A stretch of DNA of 64,000 bases from Gordonia alkanivorans NBRC 16433 (GCF_000225505.1 NZ_BACI01000050.1:1-64000); one strand, 5' to 3'; positions 19,622-28,828 are shown, counted from the first letter of the stretch. Numbers and translations: made by a program. Notes: a model not told the origin generated them from the sequence alone.

Positions 19622-20107
19622 TCAGCGGCCCGTCCGGCCGTCGACGCCCTCGCGGATGATGTCGAGATGGCCTGCGTGGCGGGCGGTCTCCTCGATCATG
19701 TGGGTCAGCGCCCACCGCATCGACGGTGAGGATCGTCGGCCGGCGGCCCTGGGCGCGGGCTCGCCGAGGTCAGCGTAGGCCTCGATGACCGCGTTCGCCT
19801 CGGCCACCGCCTGCCGGTAGCCGGCCTGGATGCCGGGCACCGTATCCGACTCCCCGCAGGTGAACGTCGCCTTCCAGTCGGCGGTGTCCTCGCCGAGGAA
19901 GAAGAACCGTTCGACGAAGGTCAGGTGCCGCACCAGCCCGAGGAGGTTGGTGCCCGACGGCACGGCGGCTGCGCGCGCGTCGGCCTCGTCGACACCGTCG
20001 AGTTTCGACACCGCCGACGAGCGCAGGTAGTCGAGGAAGCCGACGAGAACTTCCTTCTCCGTTCCGCCGGTCGCCGGCGGCGGTGTGTCCTTGCGGCGAG
20101 GAGCCAT
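19622..20107 (-). CDS. DinB-family (DUF664) protein
   Basis: This 161-residue four-helix protein of the DinB/DUF664 superfamily has the metal-ligand histidines in GLVRHLTFVERFFF and WALTHMIEETARHAGHLDIIREG. Mycolata members are mycothiol-dependent transferases in several known cases, so a thiol-transfer or detoxifying role is possible. TATGGT (complement of 20114-20119) lies 6 nt before ATG 20107, which is a leaderless layout. It is convergent with the beta-lactamase-like gene, 8 bp away. Confidence 0.85.
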   Translation of the reverse strand: MAPRRKDTPPPATGGTEKEVLVGFLDYLRSSAVSKLDGVDEADARAAAVPSGTNLLGLVRHLTFVERFFFLGEDTADWKATFTCGESDTVPGIQAGYRQAVAEANAVIEAYADLGEPAPRAAGRRSSPSMRWALTHMIEETARHAGHLDIIREGVDGRTGR

Positions 20108-20189
20108 GGGGTCACCATAGGCGGGAGCACGGCGCACTTGTCGCGTATCGGTGCGGTCGGCGCCACGACACGCGACAGCTACCGCGGCG

Positions 20190-21470
20190 TCAGCTGGCCG
20201 GGCCGCTCACCGACGACGAGACCGCGAGGGGATCGGGCACCTCGCCGGTGCGGATCGGGCACCGCGTGTGCGAGTAGATCGTCGGCATGCAGAGGTTGCA
20301 GTGCACGCACTTCGACGTCGTCGACGGGTCTGCGGCGATCCGCAGCGGCAGATCCGGCTCACGGAGGACCGCCCGGCCCATCGCCATGAATTCGAACCCC
20401 TCGGCCATCGCGGTGTCCATCGAGGCCCGGTCGGTGATTCCGCCGAGCAGGATCATCGGCAGGTCGACGGCCTTCCGCAGTTCCCGCGCGAGCGGCAGCA
20501 GGTAGCCGTCGTGGTACTGATAGTGCTTGAGGAAGATCGGCGCGAAAGCCTTGAGCCCGTACTTCATCGGACCGGAGAAGGCGGCGGCGAACTCCTTGCG
20601 CGGCGCCTCGCCGTGGAACAGGTACATCGGGTTGAGCAGCGAGCTGCCCGCGGTGGGTTCGATGGCGTCGAGATGGCCGTCGGACTCCAGCAGCTGCGCC
20701 ACCTGGCAGGCCTCGTCGACGTTGAAGCCGCTGAGCTTGGCGCGGCCCTTCGTTCGTGCCTCCGGCGACCGTTCGATGTCGGGCTTGCCGACGCCGTCGT
20801 AGGTGTTGAGCTTCACCCAGATCGCGGCCTCGTCCCCGACCTCCTCACGCACGCTCTCGACGACCTCGCGTGCCATACGCGCGCGGTTGACCAGGCTGCC
20901 GCCGTACCCGTCGCGGCGGTGGTTGAGCAGGGGAGACAGGAAGCTGGAGATGAGATAGTTGTGGCCGCAGTGGATCTCGAGCCCGTCGAAGCCGGAGTCG
21001 ACGGCGATGCGGGCGGCCTGCCGGAACTTCACCCGCAGCTCGGCGATGTCGGAGACGCTCGCCTTGTGGGTCAACGACATCCCCATCGGCGCGGGGATTC
21101 GGCCCGGACCCCAGGCCTTGGCACGGTTCGACACCGAGTTCGCGACCGCGCCGGCGTGGCCGAGCTGTGCGGCGGCGAGTGCGCCTTCGGAGTGGATGGC
21201 GTCGGTCAGCTTGCGCAGTCCGGGCATCGCCTCGGGACGCATCCAGATCTGGTGGCGGTCGGTGCGGCCCTCCGGTGAGACCGCGCAGTAGGCGACGGTG
21301 CTCATCGCGACACCGCCGGCCGCGACCTCACGGTGGAACTCGACGAGTTCGTCGGTGACGAGCGCGTCGGGCGTCATGCCCTCGAAGGTGGCGCACTTGA
21401 TCAGTCGGTTCCGCAGGGTGAGCGGGCCGAGCTGTGCTGGGCTGAACGGTCCGGCGTCGGGGCTGTCCAC
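20190..21470 (-). CDS. NADH:flavin oxidoreductase (old yellow enzyme family)
   Basis: This 426-residue FMN TIM barrel has the OYE-family signatures LGPLTLRNRLIKCATFEGM, AQLGHAGAVAN, GFDGLEIHCGHNYLISSFLS and DGYGGSLVNRARM. A C-terminal KCVHCNLCMPTIYSHTRCP carries four cysteines. In 2,4-dienoyl-CoA-reductase-like members such a cluster binds iron-sulfur, but the large C-terminal flavodoxin-like half is absent. It should reduce activated C=C bonds using NAD(P)H. GTG 21470 follows AGGAACC. It lies 11 bp after a TetR gene in the same direction, so it is probably controlled by that repressor. Confidence 0.88.
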   Translation of the reverse strand: MDSPDAGPFSPAQLGPLTLRNRLIKCATFEGMTPDALVTDELVEFHREVAAGGVAMSTVAYCAVSPEGRTDRHQIWMRPEAMPGLRKLTDAIHSEGALAAAQLGHAGAVANSVSNRAKAWGPGRIPAPMGMSLTHKASVSDIAELRVKFRQAARIAVDSGFDGLEIHCGHNYLISSFLSPLLNHRRDGYGGSLVNRARMAREVVESVREEVGDEAAIWVKLNTYDGVGKPDIERSPEARTKGRAKLSGFNVDEACQVAQLLESDGHLDAIEPTAGSSLLNPMYLFHGEAPRKEFAAAFSGPMKYGLKAFAPIFLKHYQYHDGYLLPLARELRKAVDLPMILLGGITDRASMDTAMAEGFEFMAMGRAVLREPDLPLRIAADPSTTSKCVHCNLCMPTIYSHTRCPIRTGEVPDPLAVSSSVSGPAS

Positions 21471-21481
21471 GTCGGTTCCTC

Positions 21482-22102
21482 TCAATCGGTTTCTTGTTCG
21501 GACGGGCTGGGGTCTGGTGGCGCCGACAGTCCCGCGGTGACGAACCCCGCGAGGGCGTCGACGGCCTGGGCGTCGAGTGGCTCGGAGCTGCCGAAGCGCA
21601 GGAGGATCAGCTGGAAGGCGAGTGCCCAGCGGCGCCGTGCCGCGCGGGAGGGCAGTCCGGGGATGGCGTCGAGCAGGAGGTCGGCGAACGGATCGAGGCC
21701 GAACCACCGGGCGGTCCAGCCGACCGTCGGGTGGGTCAGCACGAACCGCGACAGCAGGCGCAGGTGTAGGTGCCCGGTCGGATCGCACTGGAGATCGACG
21801 AACGGCGCGAGCAAGACGTCGACGACGTGGCGCACCGAATCGTTCTCGGGATCGATCGAGGCCAGCGCGTCTGCCCAGCACGGTGCCAGCCGGGATTCGA
21901 GAAGGGCGATGGTCAGATCGTCCTTGGTCCCGAAGTGGTAGTGCACGGCCGCGGGGTTTGCGTCGGCGGCGGCGCAGATCGCGCGGACCGACACCTTGTC
22001 GTAGCCCTCGGCCAGGAACAACCGTTCGGCGACGACGAGCAGGGTCTCGCGGGTACCGGGCGAGCCGGTCCCGGACGGCGTCGCGTCGGTGGTCTGGGTC
22101 AC
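21482..22102 (-). CDS. TetR-family repressor with a C-terminal DUF1956-like domain
   Basis: This regulator of about 206 residues has a helix-turn-helix [20 protein letters not shown] followed by [15 protein letters not shown], as in the CecR/DUF1956 group. The C-terminal part (AFVDLQ-like, then [11 protein letters not shown]) is the ligand domain. GTG 22102 is chosen because the operator lies just upstream and the HTH begins about 25 residues later. Weak ribosome site. It leads an operon with the OYE-family enzyme and is divergent from lpd. Confidence 0.85.
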   Translation of the reverse strand: MTQTTDATPSGTGSPGTRETLLVVAERLFLAEGYDKVSVRAICAAADANPAAVHYHFGTKDDLTIALLESRLAPCWADALASIDPENDSVRHVVDVLLAPFVDLQCDPTGHLHLRLLSRFVLTHPTVGWTARWFGLDPFADLLLDAIPGLPSRAARRRWALAFQLILLRFGSSEPLDAQAVDALAGFVTAGLSAPPDPSPSEQETD

Positions 22103-22121
22103 AGTGGGATGGAACCACAGA

Positions 22122-22150
22122 TCAAACAGCGTTTCAAACAGTGATTGAAA
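22122..22150. promoter_or_regulatory. Candidate operator of the TetR/OYE operon
   Basis: TTTCAA-N7-TTGAAA is a perfect dyad at 22132-22150. In addition TCAAACAG is repeated at 22122-22129 and 22134-22141, one helical turn apart. The site is 20-48 bp upstream of the TetR start and 72 bp before lpd, so it could influence both. Confidence 0.6.
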
Positions 22151-22221
22151 TCGTGGTGGTGTTACCAGGGAGTAGCGGGACGGACTGCGACGGACCATCG
22201 ACGGGACGTAGGGTGGCAGGC

Positions 22222-23631
22222 GTGGCTGAACACTTTCAAACAGTTGTATTGGGTGCAGGTCCAGGTGGGTACGTAGCCGCGATCCGGTCGGCTCAACTGG
22301 GCATGAAAACCGCTGTCATCGAGGAGAAGTACTGGGGCGGTGTGTGTCTCAACGTCGGATGTATCCCGTCCAAGGCGTTGCTCCGTAATGCCGAACTGGC
22401 ACACATCTTCAATCACCAGGCCAAGACCTTCGGCATGAGTGGCGACGTGTCCTTCGACTTCGGCGCGGCGTTCGACCGCAGCCGCAAGGTCTCGGACGGC
22501 ATCGTCAAGGGCGTCCACTACCTGATGAAGAAGAACAAGATCACCGAGATCGACGGTTACGGCGTGTTCACCGATGCCAAGACCATCAAGGTCCGCGGCG
22601 GAGACGCATCTGATTCCACAGATCAGGAGATCACCTTCGACAACGTCATCATCGACACCGGCTCGACCGTGAAGCTCCTGCCGGGCGTCGAATTGTCGGA
22701 GAACGTGGTCACCTACGAAACCCAGATCCTCACCCGGGAGCTGCCCGAATCCATCGTCATCGTCGGCGCGGGTGCCATCGGTATGGAATTCGGCTACGTG
22801 CTCGCCAACTACGGCGTCGACGTCACCATCGTCGAGTTCCTCGACCGCGTCCTGCCGAACGAGGACGCCGACTCGTCGAAGGCCGTCGCCAAGGAATACA
22901 AGAAGCTCGGCGTCAAGCTGCTCACCTCCACCAAGGTGCAGTCGGTCACCGACAACGGCGACAGCGTCACCGTCAGCTACAAGGACGCCAAGGACAAAGA
23001 AGGCGAGCTGACCGTCGACAAGGTCCTCATGTCCGTCGGTTTCGCCCCCCGCGTCGAGGGTTTCGGTCTGGAGAAGACCGGCGTCGAACTCACCGATCGC
23101 GGCGCGATCGCCATCGACGACCACATGCGCACCAATGTCGAGGGCATCTACGCCATCGGTGACGTCACCGCCAAGCTGCAGCTCGCCCACGTTGCCGAAG
23201 CGCAGGGTGTGGTGGCTGCCGAGACCATGGCCGGCGCCGAGACGATGACCCTGGGCGATTACCGCTTCCTGCCGCGTGCCACCTTCTGCCAGCCGCAGGT
23301 CGCGTCGTTCGGTCTCACCGAGGCGCAGGCCAAGGACGAGGGCTACAACGTGAAGGCCACCACGTTCCCCTTCACCGCCAACGGCAAGGCGCAGGGTCTC
23401 GGTGAGACCGCGGGCTTCGCCAAGCTGGTCACCGACGCCGACACCGACGAGCTGCTCGGCGGCCACGTGGTGGGTGACGGTGCGTCCGAGCTGCTCCCGG
23501 AGATGACGCTGGCCCACAAGTGGGATCTCACCGCCAAGGAGTTGGCCCGCAACGTGCACACCCACCCGACGATGTCGGAGGCGCTGCAAGAGACTTTCCA
23601 CGGCGCGATCGGGCACATGATCAACCTGTAG
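22222..23631 (+). CDS. lpd: Dihydrolipoyl dehydrogenase
   Basis: This 469-residue E3 flavoprotein has the FAD motif [20 protein letters not shown], the redox pair C42-C47 in [13 protein letters not shown], the NAD motif [20 protein letters not shown] and the C-terminal H-T-H-P-T-M-S-E active site. It reoxidises lipoamide in the pyruvate and 2-oxoglutarate dehydrogenase complexes, and in mycobacteria also serves the peroxidase system with DlaT. AGGG near 22210 supports GTG 22222; an in-frame GTG lies at 22213. The protein aligns with mycobacterial LpdC in start and length. A strong terminator follows. Confidence 0.96.
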   Translation: MAEHFQTVVLGAGPGGYVAAIRSAQLGMKTAVIEEKYWGGVCLNVGCIPSKALLRNAELAHIFNHQAKTFGMSGDVSFDFGAAFDRSRKVSDGIVKGVHYLMKKNKITEIDGYGVFTDAKTIKVRGGDASDSTDQEITFDNVIIDTGSTVKLLPGVELSENVVTYETQILTRELPESIVIVGAGAIGMEFGYVLANYGVDVTIVEFLDRVLPNEDADSSKAVAKEYKKLGVKLLTSTKVQSVTDNGDSVTVSYKDAKDKEGELTVDKVLMSVGFAPRVEGFGLEKTGVELTDRGAIAIDDHMRTNVEGIYAIGDVTAKLQLAHVAEAQGVVAAETMAGAETMTLGDYRFLPRATFCQPQVASFGLTEAQAKDEGYNVKATTFPFTANGKAQGLGETAGFAKLVTDADTDELLGGHVVGDGASELLPEMTLAHKWDLTAKELARNVHTHPTMSEALQETFHGAIGHMINL

Positions 23632-23643
23632 AAGTCCACTTCG

Positions 23644-23691
23644 CAAAGTGAGGGATTCGTGCCGGAAAAACGGTATGAATCCCTCATTTTG
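23644..23691 (+). terminator. lpd terminator
   Basis: Arms 23644-23658 and 23677-23691 pair over 15 bp with one G-T mismatch and an 18-nt loop, and the right arm ends in TTTTG. Confidence 0.85.
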
Positions 23692-23823
23692 TTTGCGTGG
23701 TTCCGGCGAGTGGCAATTTCGTGCCTATTCCGAGGAACAAATCTGCGCATGAATGCGGGACCCGGTGTGAGGTTCTCCCTCGGATGCCGGGAAAAGAATG
23801 AATACACGGTATAACCAAAAGTC

Positions 23824-25062
23824 ATGACCACAACGATCCTTCACAATGCTCGCCTGATCGACGGGACCGGCGCCGACCCGATCGCCGACGCGGTCGTCGT
23901 GATCGACGATGGCAAGATCGCCTACGCCGGTGCGGCTTCCGGTGCCCCGCAGATCGACGAATCGGCGAAGCCGGTGAAGGTGGATGTCGGGGGCAACACC
24001 GTGACCCCCGGGTTCTTCGACTGCCACGTGCATCTCTCGCTGCCGGGCACCAAGGGCTCGCCGATCATGGCCGCGATGGTGCCGGCGTCGTACCGTTTCT
24101 TCGAGCTCATCGACCGGCTCAAGACCACCATCGAGGCCGGTGTCACCACCGTCCGCGACCTCATGGGTGTCGACGTGGGCGTCCGCGACGCCGTCGCCCA
24201 CGGTCTGGTCGCCGGCCCGCGTCTGCTGGTCGCCGACAAGATGCTCAGCCAGACCGGTGGTCACGCCGACTTCCACATCCCGTCGGGCCTCAGCGGAACC
24301 GGCCTGATCGGCGGTGAGCTGGTCGACACCGTCGACGAGGCGCGCAAGGCCGTCCGCGAGCTGCTCCGCAGCGGCGTCGACGTCATCAAGGTCGCCTCCA
24401 GCGGCGGTGTCTCCTCGCCCAGCGACGATCCGGACTGGCTGGGTGCCCGCACCGAGATCGTCGCCGCGCTGGTCGAGGAGGCCGAGAACTACGGCGGACG
24501 CAAGGTCGCCGCGCACGCGATCGGTTTCCTCGGTATCCAGGCCGCCGTCCAGGGTGGCGCGCACTCCATCGAGCACGGGTACGCACTCACCGACGAACTC
24601 CGGACGGAGATGGTCGAGCGCGGTCAGTTCCTGGTCCCCACTCTGATCGAGACCCTGAAGCCGGACACCGCGACGCCGCAGGCGGTCGCCAAGTCCGAGA
24701 AGTGGCACAAGCTGGCTCACGAGTCCATCGCGGCGTCGGTCGAGGCCGGGATCAAGGTCGCCGTCGGCACCGACGCCGGTCTGGTCCCCGACCACGGTGC
24801 CACCCTCGGCGAGCTCGGCTGCCTGGTGAAGTTCGGTGGCATGACCCCGATGCAGGCGATCGTCGCCGGCACCAAGACCTCCGCCGAGCTCTGCGACGTC
24901 GCCGACAAGCTGGGCACCCTGGAGGCGGGCAAGCTCGCCGACGTCGTCGTCGTCAAGGGTGATCCGCTCGCCGACATCGACTCGCTCGCCGACCACGACA
25001 ACATCCTTCTGGTCCTCAAGGAGGGCAAGACCGCTTCCAACCGTGGCGGTTACGCGGTCTGA
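23824..25062 (+). CDS. Amidohydrolase (imidazolonepropionase/Xaa-Pro dipeptidase-like)
   Basis: This 412-residue metal-dependent amidohydrolase has metal ligands in DCHVHLS, the bridging lysine in VDVIKVASSGG, histidines in VAAHAIG and HSIEHGY, and the aspartate in VGTDAGLVPDHG. Close relatives hydrolyse peptides with C-terminal proline or organophosphates, so the substrate is open. TATAAC (23810-23815) ends 8 nt before the ATG with no Shine-Dalgarno, so the transcript is probably leaderless. No signal peptide. Confidence 0.9.
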   Translation: MTTTILHNARLIDGTGADPIADAVVVIDDGKIAYAGAASGAPQIDESAKPVKVDVGGNTVTPGFFDCHVHLSLPGTKGSPIMAAMVPASYRFFELIDRLKTTIEAGVTTVRDLMGVDVGVRDAVAHGLVAGPRLLVADKMLSQTGGHADFHIPSGLSGTGLIGGELVDTVDEARKAVRELLRSGVDVIKVASSGGVSSPSDDPDWLGARTEIVAALVEEAENYGGRKVAAHAIGFLGIQAAVQGGAHSIEHGYALTDELRTEMVERGQFLVPTLIETLKPDTATPQAVAKSEKWHKLAHESIAASVEAGIKVAVGTDAGLVPDHGATLGELGCLVKFGGMTPMQAIVAGTKTSAELCDVADKLGTLEAGKLADVVVVKGDPLADIDSLADHDNILLVLKEGKTASNRGGYAV

Positions 25063-25197
25063 TCGGTTTCGACCGACGCATCTCGCGAGAGCCGTCCATT
25101 CGCTGAACGACAGACGAATAGGACGCACGTCAGCGAGTGCATTCTCGGAGAATTCGACGAGAAACGGACTGCGCGGGGGCGGGCTACGCTCGGAACG

Positions 25198-26082
25198 GTG
25201 AGTGCCGACGAGCGTGCCCGGGAATGGGAGTTGCCATGGCAGCTCGACGTCCGTGGCACCGTCGGCCATCTCCGACGCGGAGCCGGCGACCCCACGTTCG
25301 TCTACGGCAACGACGGGTCGATCTGGCGTTCGGTGCAGACCCCCGACGGGCCCGGCACGGTGACGCTGCGCATCGACGGTTCGCGGGTGCTGGGACGCGC
25401 CTGGGGGCCCGGCGGCGACTGGTTGCTCGAGCAGTTGCCGGACTTCCTCGGCGCCTCCGACGAGCCGGAGGCGATGGCGGTGCACGACGACGTGGTCGCC
25501 GGACTCGTCCGTCGCTCGGCGGGCCTGCGGATCGGCCGCACCGATCGGGTGTGGGAGGCGCTGGTACCGGCGATCCTCGAGCAGAAGGTGGTCGGGGCGG
25601 AGGCCTTTCGCGCCTGGCGATATCTGGTCCGACGCTTCGGCGAGCCGGCGCCGGGTCCGGTACCCGGCACGATGCGTGTACCGCCGCCGCGGGCCGCGTG
25701 GGCGGACATCCCGTCGTGGGAGTGGCACCGTAGCGGCATCGAACCCGTGCGCATGCGCACGATCCGCGGGGCGACCGCGATGGACGTCGAACGTCACCAC
25801 GATCGGCTCCGGCTCCTGCGGGGCGTGGGGCGCTGGACCGAGGCGGAGACGCGCGCCCGGGCCGTCGGCGACACCGATGCGGTGTCGGTCGGCGACTATC
25901 ACATCCCGACGCTGGTGGGCCTGACCCTCATCGGCGAACCGGTCGACGACGCGGGCATGCTCGAGCTACTGGAACCCTATGCCGGACAACGGCGTCGGAT
26001 CATCAGGATGGTGGAGCTGCACGGCGTCCGGCGAGAACGGCGCGGACCGCGGATGACGGTGCGCGACTACCGGTCCTTCTGA
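25198..26082 (+). CDS. DNA-3-methyladenine glycosylase (AlkA-like, HhH-GPD)
   Basis: This 294-residue glycosylase has a helix-hairpin-helix (LRLLRGVGRWTEAETRARA) followed by the catalytic aspartate in VSVGDYHIP. It removes alkylated bases during base-excision repair. The N-terminal part (WQLDVRGTVGHLRRG) replaces the usual AlkA beta domain. GTG 25198 stands 7 nt after TACGCT, a leaderless pattern. Its last 80 bp overlap the 3' end of the convergent ABC permease gene, which is a long overlap for this genome. Confidence 0.85.
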   Translation: MSADERAREWELPWQLDVRGTVGHLRRGAGDPTFVYGNDGSIWRSVQTPDGPGTVTLRIDGSRVLGRAWGPGGDWLLEQLPDFLGASDEPEAMAVHDDVVAGLVRRSAGLRIGRTDRVWEALVPAILEQKVVGAEAFRAWRYLVRRFGEPAPGPVPGTMRVPPPRAAWADIPSWEWHRSGIEPVRMRTIRGATAMDVERHHDRLRLLRGVGRWTEAETRARAVGDTDAVSVGDYHIPTLVGLTLIGEPVDDAGMLELLEPYAGQRRRIIRMVELHGVRRERRGPRMTVRDYRSF

Positions 26083-26878
26083 CCCGGAACGTCAGCGAGA
26101 CACATCCGAGGACGAAGAGGGCCACCGCGACCGCGCCGCAGTAGAGCAGCCCGCCGGTGGGACCCCACGGCGGCATGAATGCGAGTTCCTGCCCGGTGCC
26201 GAAGGTTCCGTTGAGGAAGGGCATGTACTGCTGCAGCGTGTAACCGTCGGGAACCAGGCTGATCGCGTTCTCGATGACGTACGTCCAACCGAGGAGGGCC
26301 ACAACGGTTCCTGCCGGGTGTCCGATGATCGCTGCGAGTCCGATGCCGATCCCGACGGTGAACACCGCGAAGACGGGTACCGCGATCAGGAAGCGGAGGC
26401 CCTCGGGTGAACCGATGTCGACGCCGCTGTAGACCTTCGGGAAGAAGGTGGGCAGGATCGCCATGACCAGCGCGACCAGTGCGGCGCTGCACAGCGCGGC
26501 ACCGACGCCGTAGGCGATCCACCGGGACACCAGACCGGTCCAGCGCCGCGGGTAGAGGTGGCGGGCGAGTTCTCCCAGCGCGCCGCGCTCGGCGGTCGCC
26601 TGTGCGTAGGCGGCGACGACGGCCCAGATCATCACGGTGAAGGTGATGACCCAGTAGACCGAGTTGGTGGTGGTGACCGAGGTGACCTGGATGCTCCCCG
26701 AGATCGACGCGAATCGTTCGGCGACGGTGGCGACGCCGAGGGTGATGACAAGGGGTAGCAACACCGCGCCCGGGATCAATCCGTAGAGCAGGATGCTGCG
26801 TGCACCGCCGACGCGGGTGAGTTCGGCGCGTGTGCCGCGACGTATCTGGCCCGCGACGCCGGCGAGTGTGGTGGTCAT
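26003..26878 (-). CDS. ABC transporter permease
   Basis: This 291-residue integral membrane protein has about six hydrophobic segments, for example ILLYGLIPGAVLLPLVITLG, VYWVITFTVMIWAVVAAYA and FLIAVPVFAVFTVGIGIGLA. It resembles ABC-2-type permeases. Its ATG overlaps the stop of the ATPase gene by 4 bp. The final 27 residues, rich in Arg and Ala, are encoded opposite the glycosylase C-terminus and may be a non-conserved extension. With the ATPase it should form an exporter or an extractor of lipids or lipoproteins; cargo unknown. Confidence 0.85.
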   Translation of the reverse strand: MTTTLAGVAGQIRRGTRAELTRVGGARSILLYGLIPGAVLLPLVITLGVATVAERFASISGSIQVTSVTTTNSVYWVITFTVMIWAVVAAYAQATAERGALGELARHLYPRRWTGLVSRWIAYGVGAALCSAALVALVMAILPTFFPKVYSGVDIGSPEGLRFLIAVPVFAVFTVGIGIGLAAIIGHPAGTVVALLGWTYVIENAISLVPDGYTLQQYMPFLNGTFGTGQELAFMPPWGPTGGLLYCGAVAVALFVLGCVSLTFRVRRTGSRAPSSAVRAVLAGRRAAPPS

Positions 26879-27594
26879 GCGATGACTCCTGCCGGGGTGT
26901 GCCCGCCCACCGCGGCGAGGTAGGCCTCCTCGAGATCGGCGTGCCCGCCGACGAACTCGGTCAGCGGCGCATCGGCCGCGATCCGGCCGGAGTCGAGCAC
27001 GACGACGCGGTCGGCGGTGCGGGCCACCTCGTCGAGGTGATGCGAGGCGATGAGCAGGCGGCGGCCGTCGCCGGCGAGATCCTGCAGAAGTCCTCGCAGC
27101 CAACGGATGCCGTCGATGTCGAGACCGTTGACCGGCTCGTCGAGTATGAGGGTCCGCGCATCGCCCAGGAGGGCGGCAGCGATCCCGAGTCGCTGGCGCA
27201 TGCCCAGGGAGTAGTCGACGACGCGGCGGCCGGCGACGTCGGTGAGTCCGACGAGGTCGAGCACCTCGGCGACCCGGCCGGTCGGGATCCCACCGGCCCG
27301 TGCCAGCCAGGTCAGGTGACGCCGTGCGCTGTGGCCGGGGTGGGCGTCGTCGGTGCCCAGGTGCATACCGATCACCGTGGACGGTGAGTCGAGTTCGGTG
27401 AATCGCTTGCCGTCGATCAGGATTCGGCCCGACGCGGGAGGTATGACGCCGCAGATCGTCCGTAGCAGCGTCGTCTTGCCGGTGCCGTTGCGGCCGAGAA
27501 GGTAGACCAGCTCACCGTCGTCGACGCGGGTGGTCACCCCATCGAGAACGGCCTGCCCGCCCACTCGGACGGACAGGCCGCTGATGTCGAGCAC
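26875..27594 (-). CDS. ABC transporter ATP-binding protein
   Basis: This 239-residue ATPase has Walker A GRNGTGKTT, signature YSLGMRQRLG, Walker B TLILDEP and the switch histidine in IASHHLDEV. The degenerate signature (SLGMRQ) is typical of ABC-2-type exporters. GTG 27594 starts 5 bp after the MTB12-like gene stops, and its stop overlaps the permease start, so the three genes are one operon. A probable iron-regulator box precedes the operon. Confidence 0.9.
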   Translation of the reverse strand: MLDISGLSVRVGGQAVLDGVTTRVDDGELVYLLGRNGTGKTTLLRTICGVIPPASGRILIDGKRFTELDSPSTVIGMHLGTDDAHPGHSARRHLTWLARAGGIPTGRVAEVLDLVGLTDVAGRRVVDYSLGMRQRLGIAAALLGDARTLILDEPVNGLDIDGIRWLRGLLQDLAGDGRRLLIASHHLDEVARTADRVVVLDSGRIAADAPLTEFVGGHADLEEAYLAAVGGHTPAGVIA

Positions 27595-27599
27595 GGCTA

Positions 27600-28079
27600 C
27601 TAGGCGTTGCAGTAGATGTTCAGGCCGACGGTCTTGACGCCCTGGCACAGCGAGCCGGCCGCGAGCTTCCAGTTGCCGTCGAGCTTCTTGAACTCGATGG
27701 TCATGCGGATCGTGGGACGTCCGGCGGAGCCGCTGTTGAGCGTGGCGGTGGCGCTGTTGCCCTTCTGAACCAGCGGACCGGTCACCTCGTTCCAGCCGCG
27801 CGGCGCGCGGAAGAGGCCGAGCGAGTAGACGGTCTTGGGGACGATCACGGCATTCATCCCGCCCTCCACGTTGGCGGCCTTGGCCTGATCCGACGCCGGG
27901 GTCTCGACCAGGAACTCGACGATGTCGTTGAGGTCGGCGAGCGTCGGGCGGTCGGTGGTGACCTTGAAGTCCGGTGGGAAGGTCTTGGCGGCCGAGGCAC
28001 CGCCGGTGGCCGCGACGAGCCCGACGACGGCCACGAGCGTCGCGAGCAGCGTGATGGTCATCCTGCGGATGAGATGCAT
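27600..28079 (-). CDS. Secreted MTB12-like low-molecular-weight antigen
   Basis: This 159-residue exported protein has a signal peptide (MTITLLATLVAVVGLVAATG, cleavage near ASAAKTF). The mature domain fits the MTB12/CFP-2 family: PTLADLNDIVEFLVETPASD and FKKLDGNWKLAAGSLCQG, with two cysteines near the end. Function unknown in M. tuberculosis, where it is an abundant culture-filtrate antigen. AGGAGGGA gives a strong ribosome site before ATG 28079. It is first in an operon with an ABC transporter, which may hint at a substrate-binding or partner role. Confidence 0.82.
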   Translation of the reverse strand: MHLIRRMTITLLATLVAVVGLVAATGGASAAKTFPPDFKVTTDRPTLADLNDIVEFLVETPASDQAKAANVEGGMNAVIVPKTVYSLGLFRAPRGWNEVTGPLVQKGNSATATLNSGSAGRPTIRMTIEFKKLDGNWKLAAGSLCQGVKTVGLNIYCNA

Positions 28080-28132
28080 GACGTGGGTCCCTCCTGTGTG
28101 GCGGTGGTCGTTCGCCAACGCCTTTGGAGAAA

Positions 28133-28169
28133 CTTAATCCTTCAAATTAATTAAGGCAAGCCTCACCTG
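28133..28169 (-). promoter_or_regulatory. Probable IdeR/DtxR iron box over the MTB12-like/ABC promoter
   Basis: Read on the minus strand, TCAGGTGAGGCTTGCCTTA (complement of 28152-28170) matches the IdeR/DtxR consensus TTAGGTTAGGCTAACCTAA at 14 of 19 positions. It covers a plausible -35 TTGCCT. A TTAAGT -10 follows at 17-bp spacing. It also overlaps the stop codon of the upstream HTH gene. Iron-dependent repression of the MTB12-like/ABC operon is inferred. Confidence 0.55.
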
Positions 28170-28828
28170 AGTGGGGCTTCAAGGCGGGTTGTACTGCGCC
28201 GCAACGGGGCCAGGCGCAGCACGATCTCGCAGTCGCCACCGGCGGGGTCGGGGGCGACGGTGACGGCATACTGCGAACTGAGCGCGGGGGAGCTGGCGGC
28301 GAGCGCCTGCTCGATGACGCCGCGGGCGACGCCGCGGGCGACCTCGGGATGCGTACGGGCGACGTCCCGCAACGGGCACGAGCAGAGCCGCAGCTCGTGA
28401 GAGCCGAAGGCGCTCATGATGTTCGAGACCTGGAATCCCAGCGCGCCGAGAGTCTCCGCGGCGACGGTCACCGGGTCGGGCAGATCGGTCGCCGACACCG
28501 GGCGCGCATGCTCCTCGGCCCAGAGGCGACCGGCCTCGGCTCCGGCATGTTCACGCGTGGCCTGCGTGCTGCCCAACTGGCCCAGGAGATGGCCCAGGAG
28601 TGCACCGGTGGGCGCCTGGCGGACCACCTGATAGCCGACGCGGGGGCGGCCGACGCCCGGCGTCGGAACGGTCGTGGTCTCGACCCGCCCCTCCTCGATC
28701 AGCTTGGCGAGGTGGAACCGGGCCGTGGTCACGTGCAGGTCGAGGCGCGTCGAGACCTCTCCGGCGACCATCGGTTCGACCGATTCGGACAGCAGGGCGA
28801 TGATCTTGTCGCGCTGCTTGGCCGCCAT
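28163..28828 (-). CDS. ArsR/SufR-like HTH regulator with a C-terminal cysteine motif
   Basis: This 221-residue regulator has an N-terminal winged helix (RDKIIALLSESVEPMVAGEV, then LHVTTARFHLAKLIEEGRVE). The C-terminal sensor domain carries LRLCSCPLRDVARTHPEV, similar to the cysteine-containing motif of SufR-type iron-sulfur sensors. It could sense a metal, iron-sulfur cluster or redox state. It follows the cupin gene by 39 bp in the same direction, ending a run of methyltransferase and cupin genes. GAGAGGA serves as ribosome site. Confidence 0.8.
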   Translation of the reverse strand: MAAKQRDKIIALLSESVEPMVAGEVSTRLDLHVTTARFHLAKLIEEGRVETTTVPTPGVGRPRVGYQVVRQAPTGALLGHLLGQLGSTQATREHAGAEAGRLWAEEHARPVSATDLPDPVTVAAETLGALGFQVSNIMSAFGSHELRLCSCPLRDVARTHPEVARGVARGVIEQALAASSPALSSQYAVTVAPDPAGGDCEIVLRLAPLRRSTTRLEAPLR

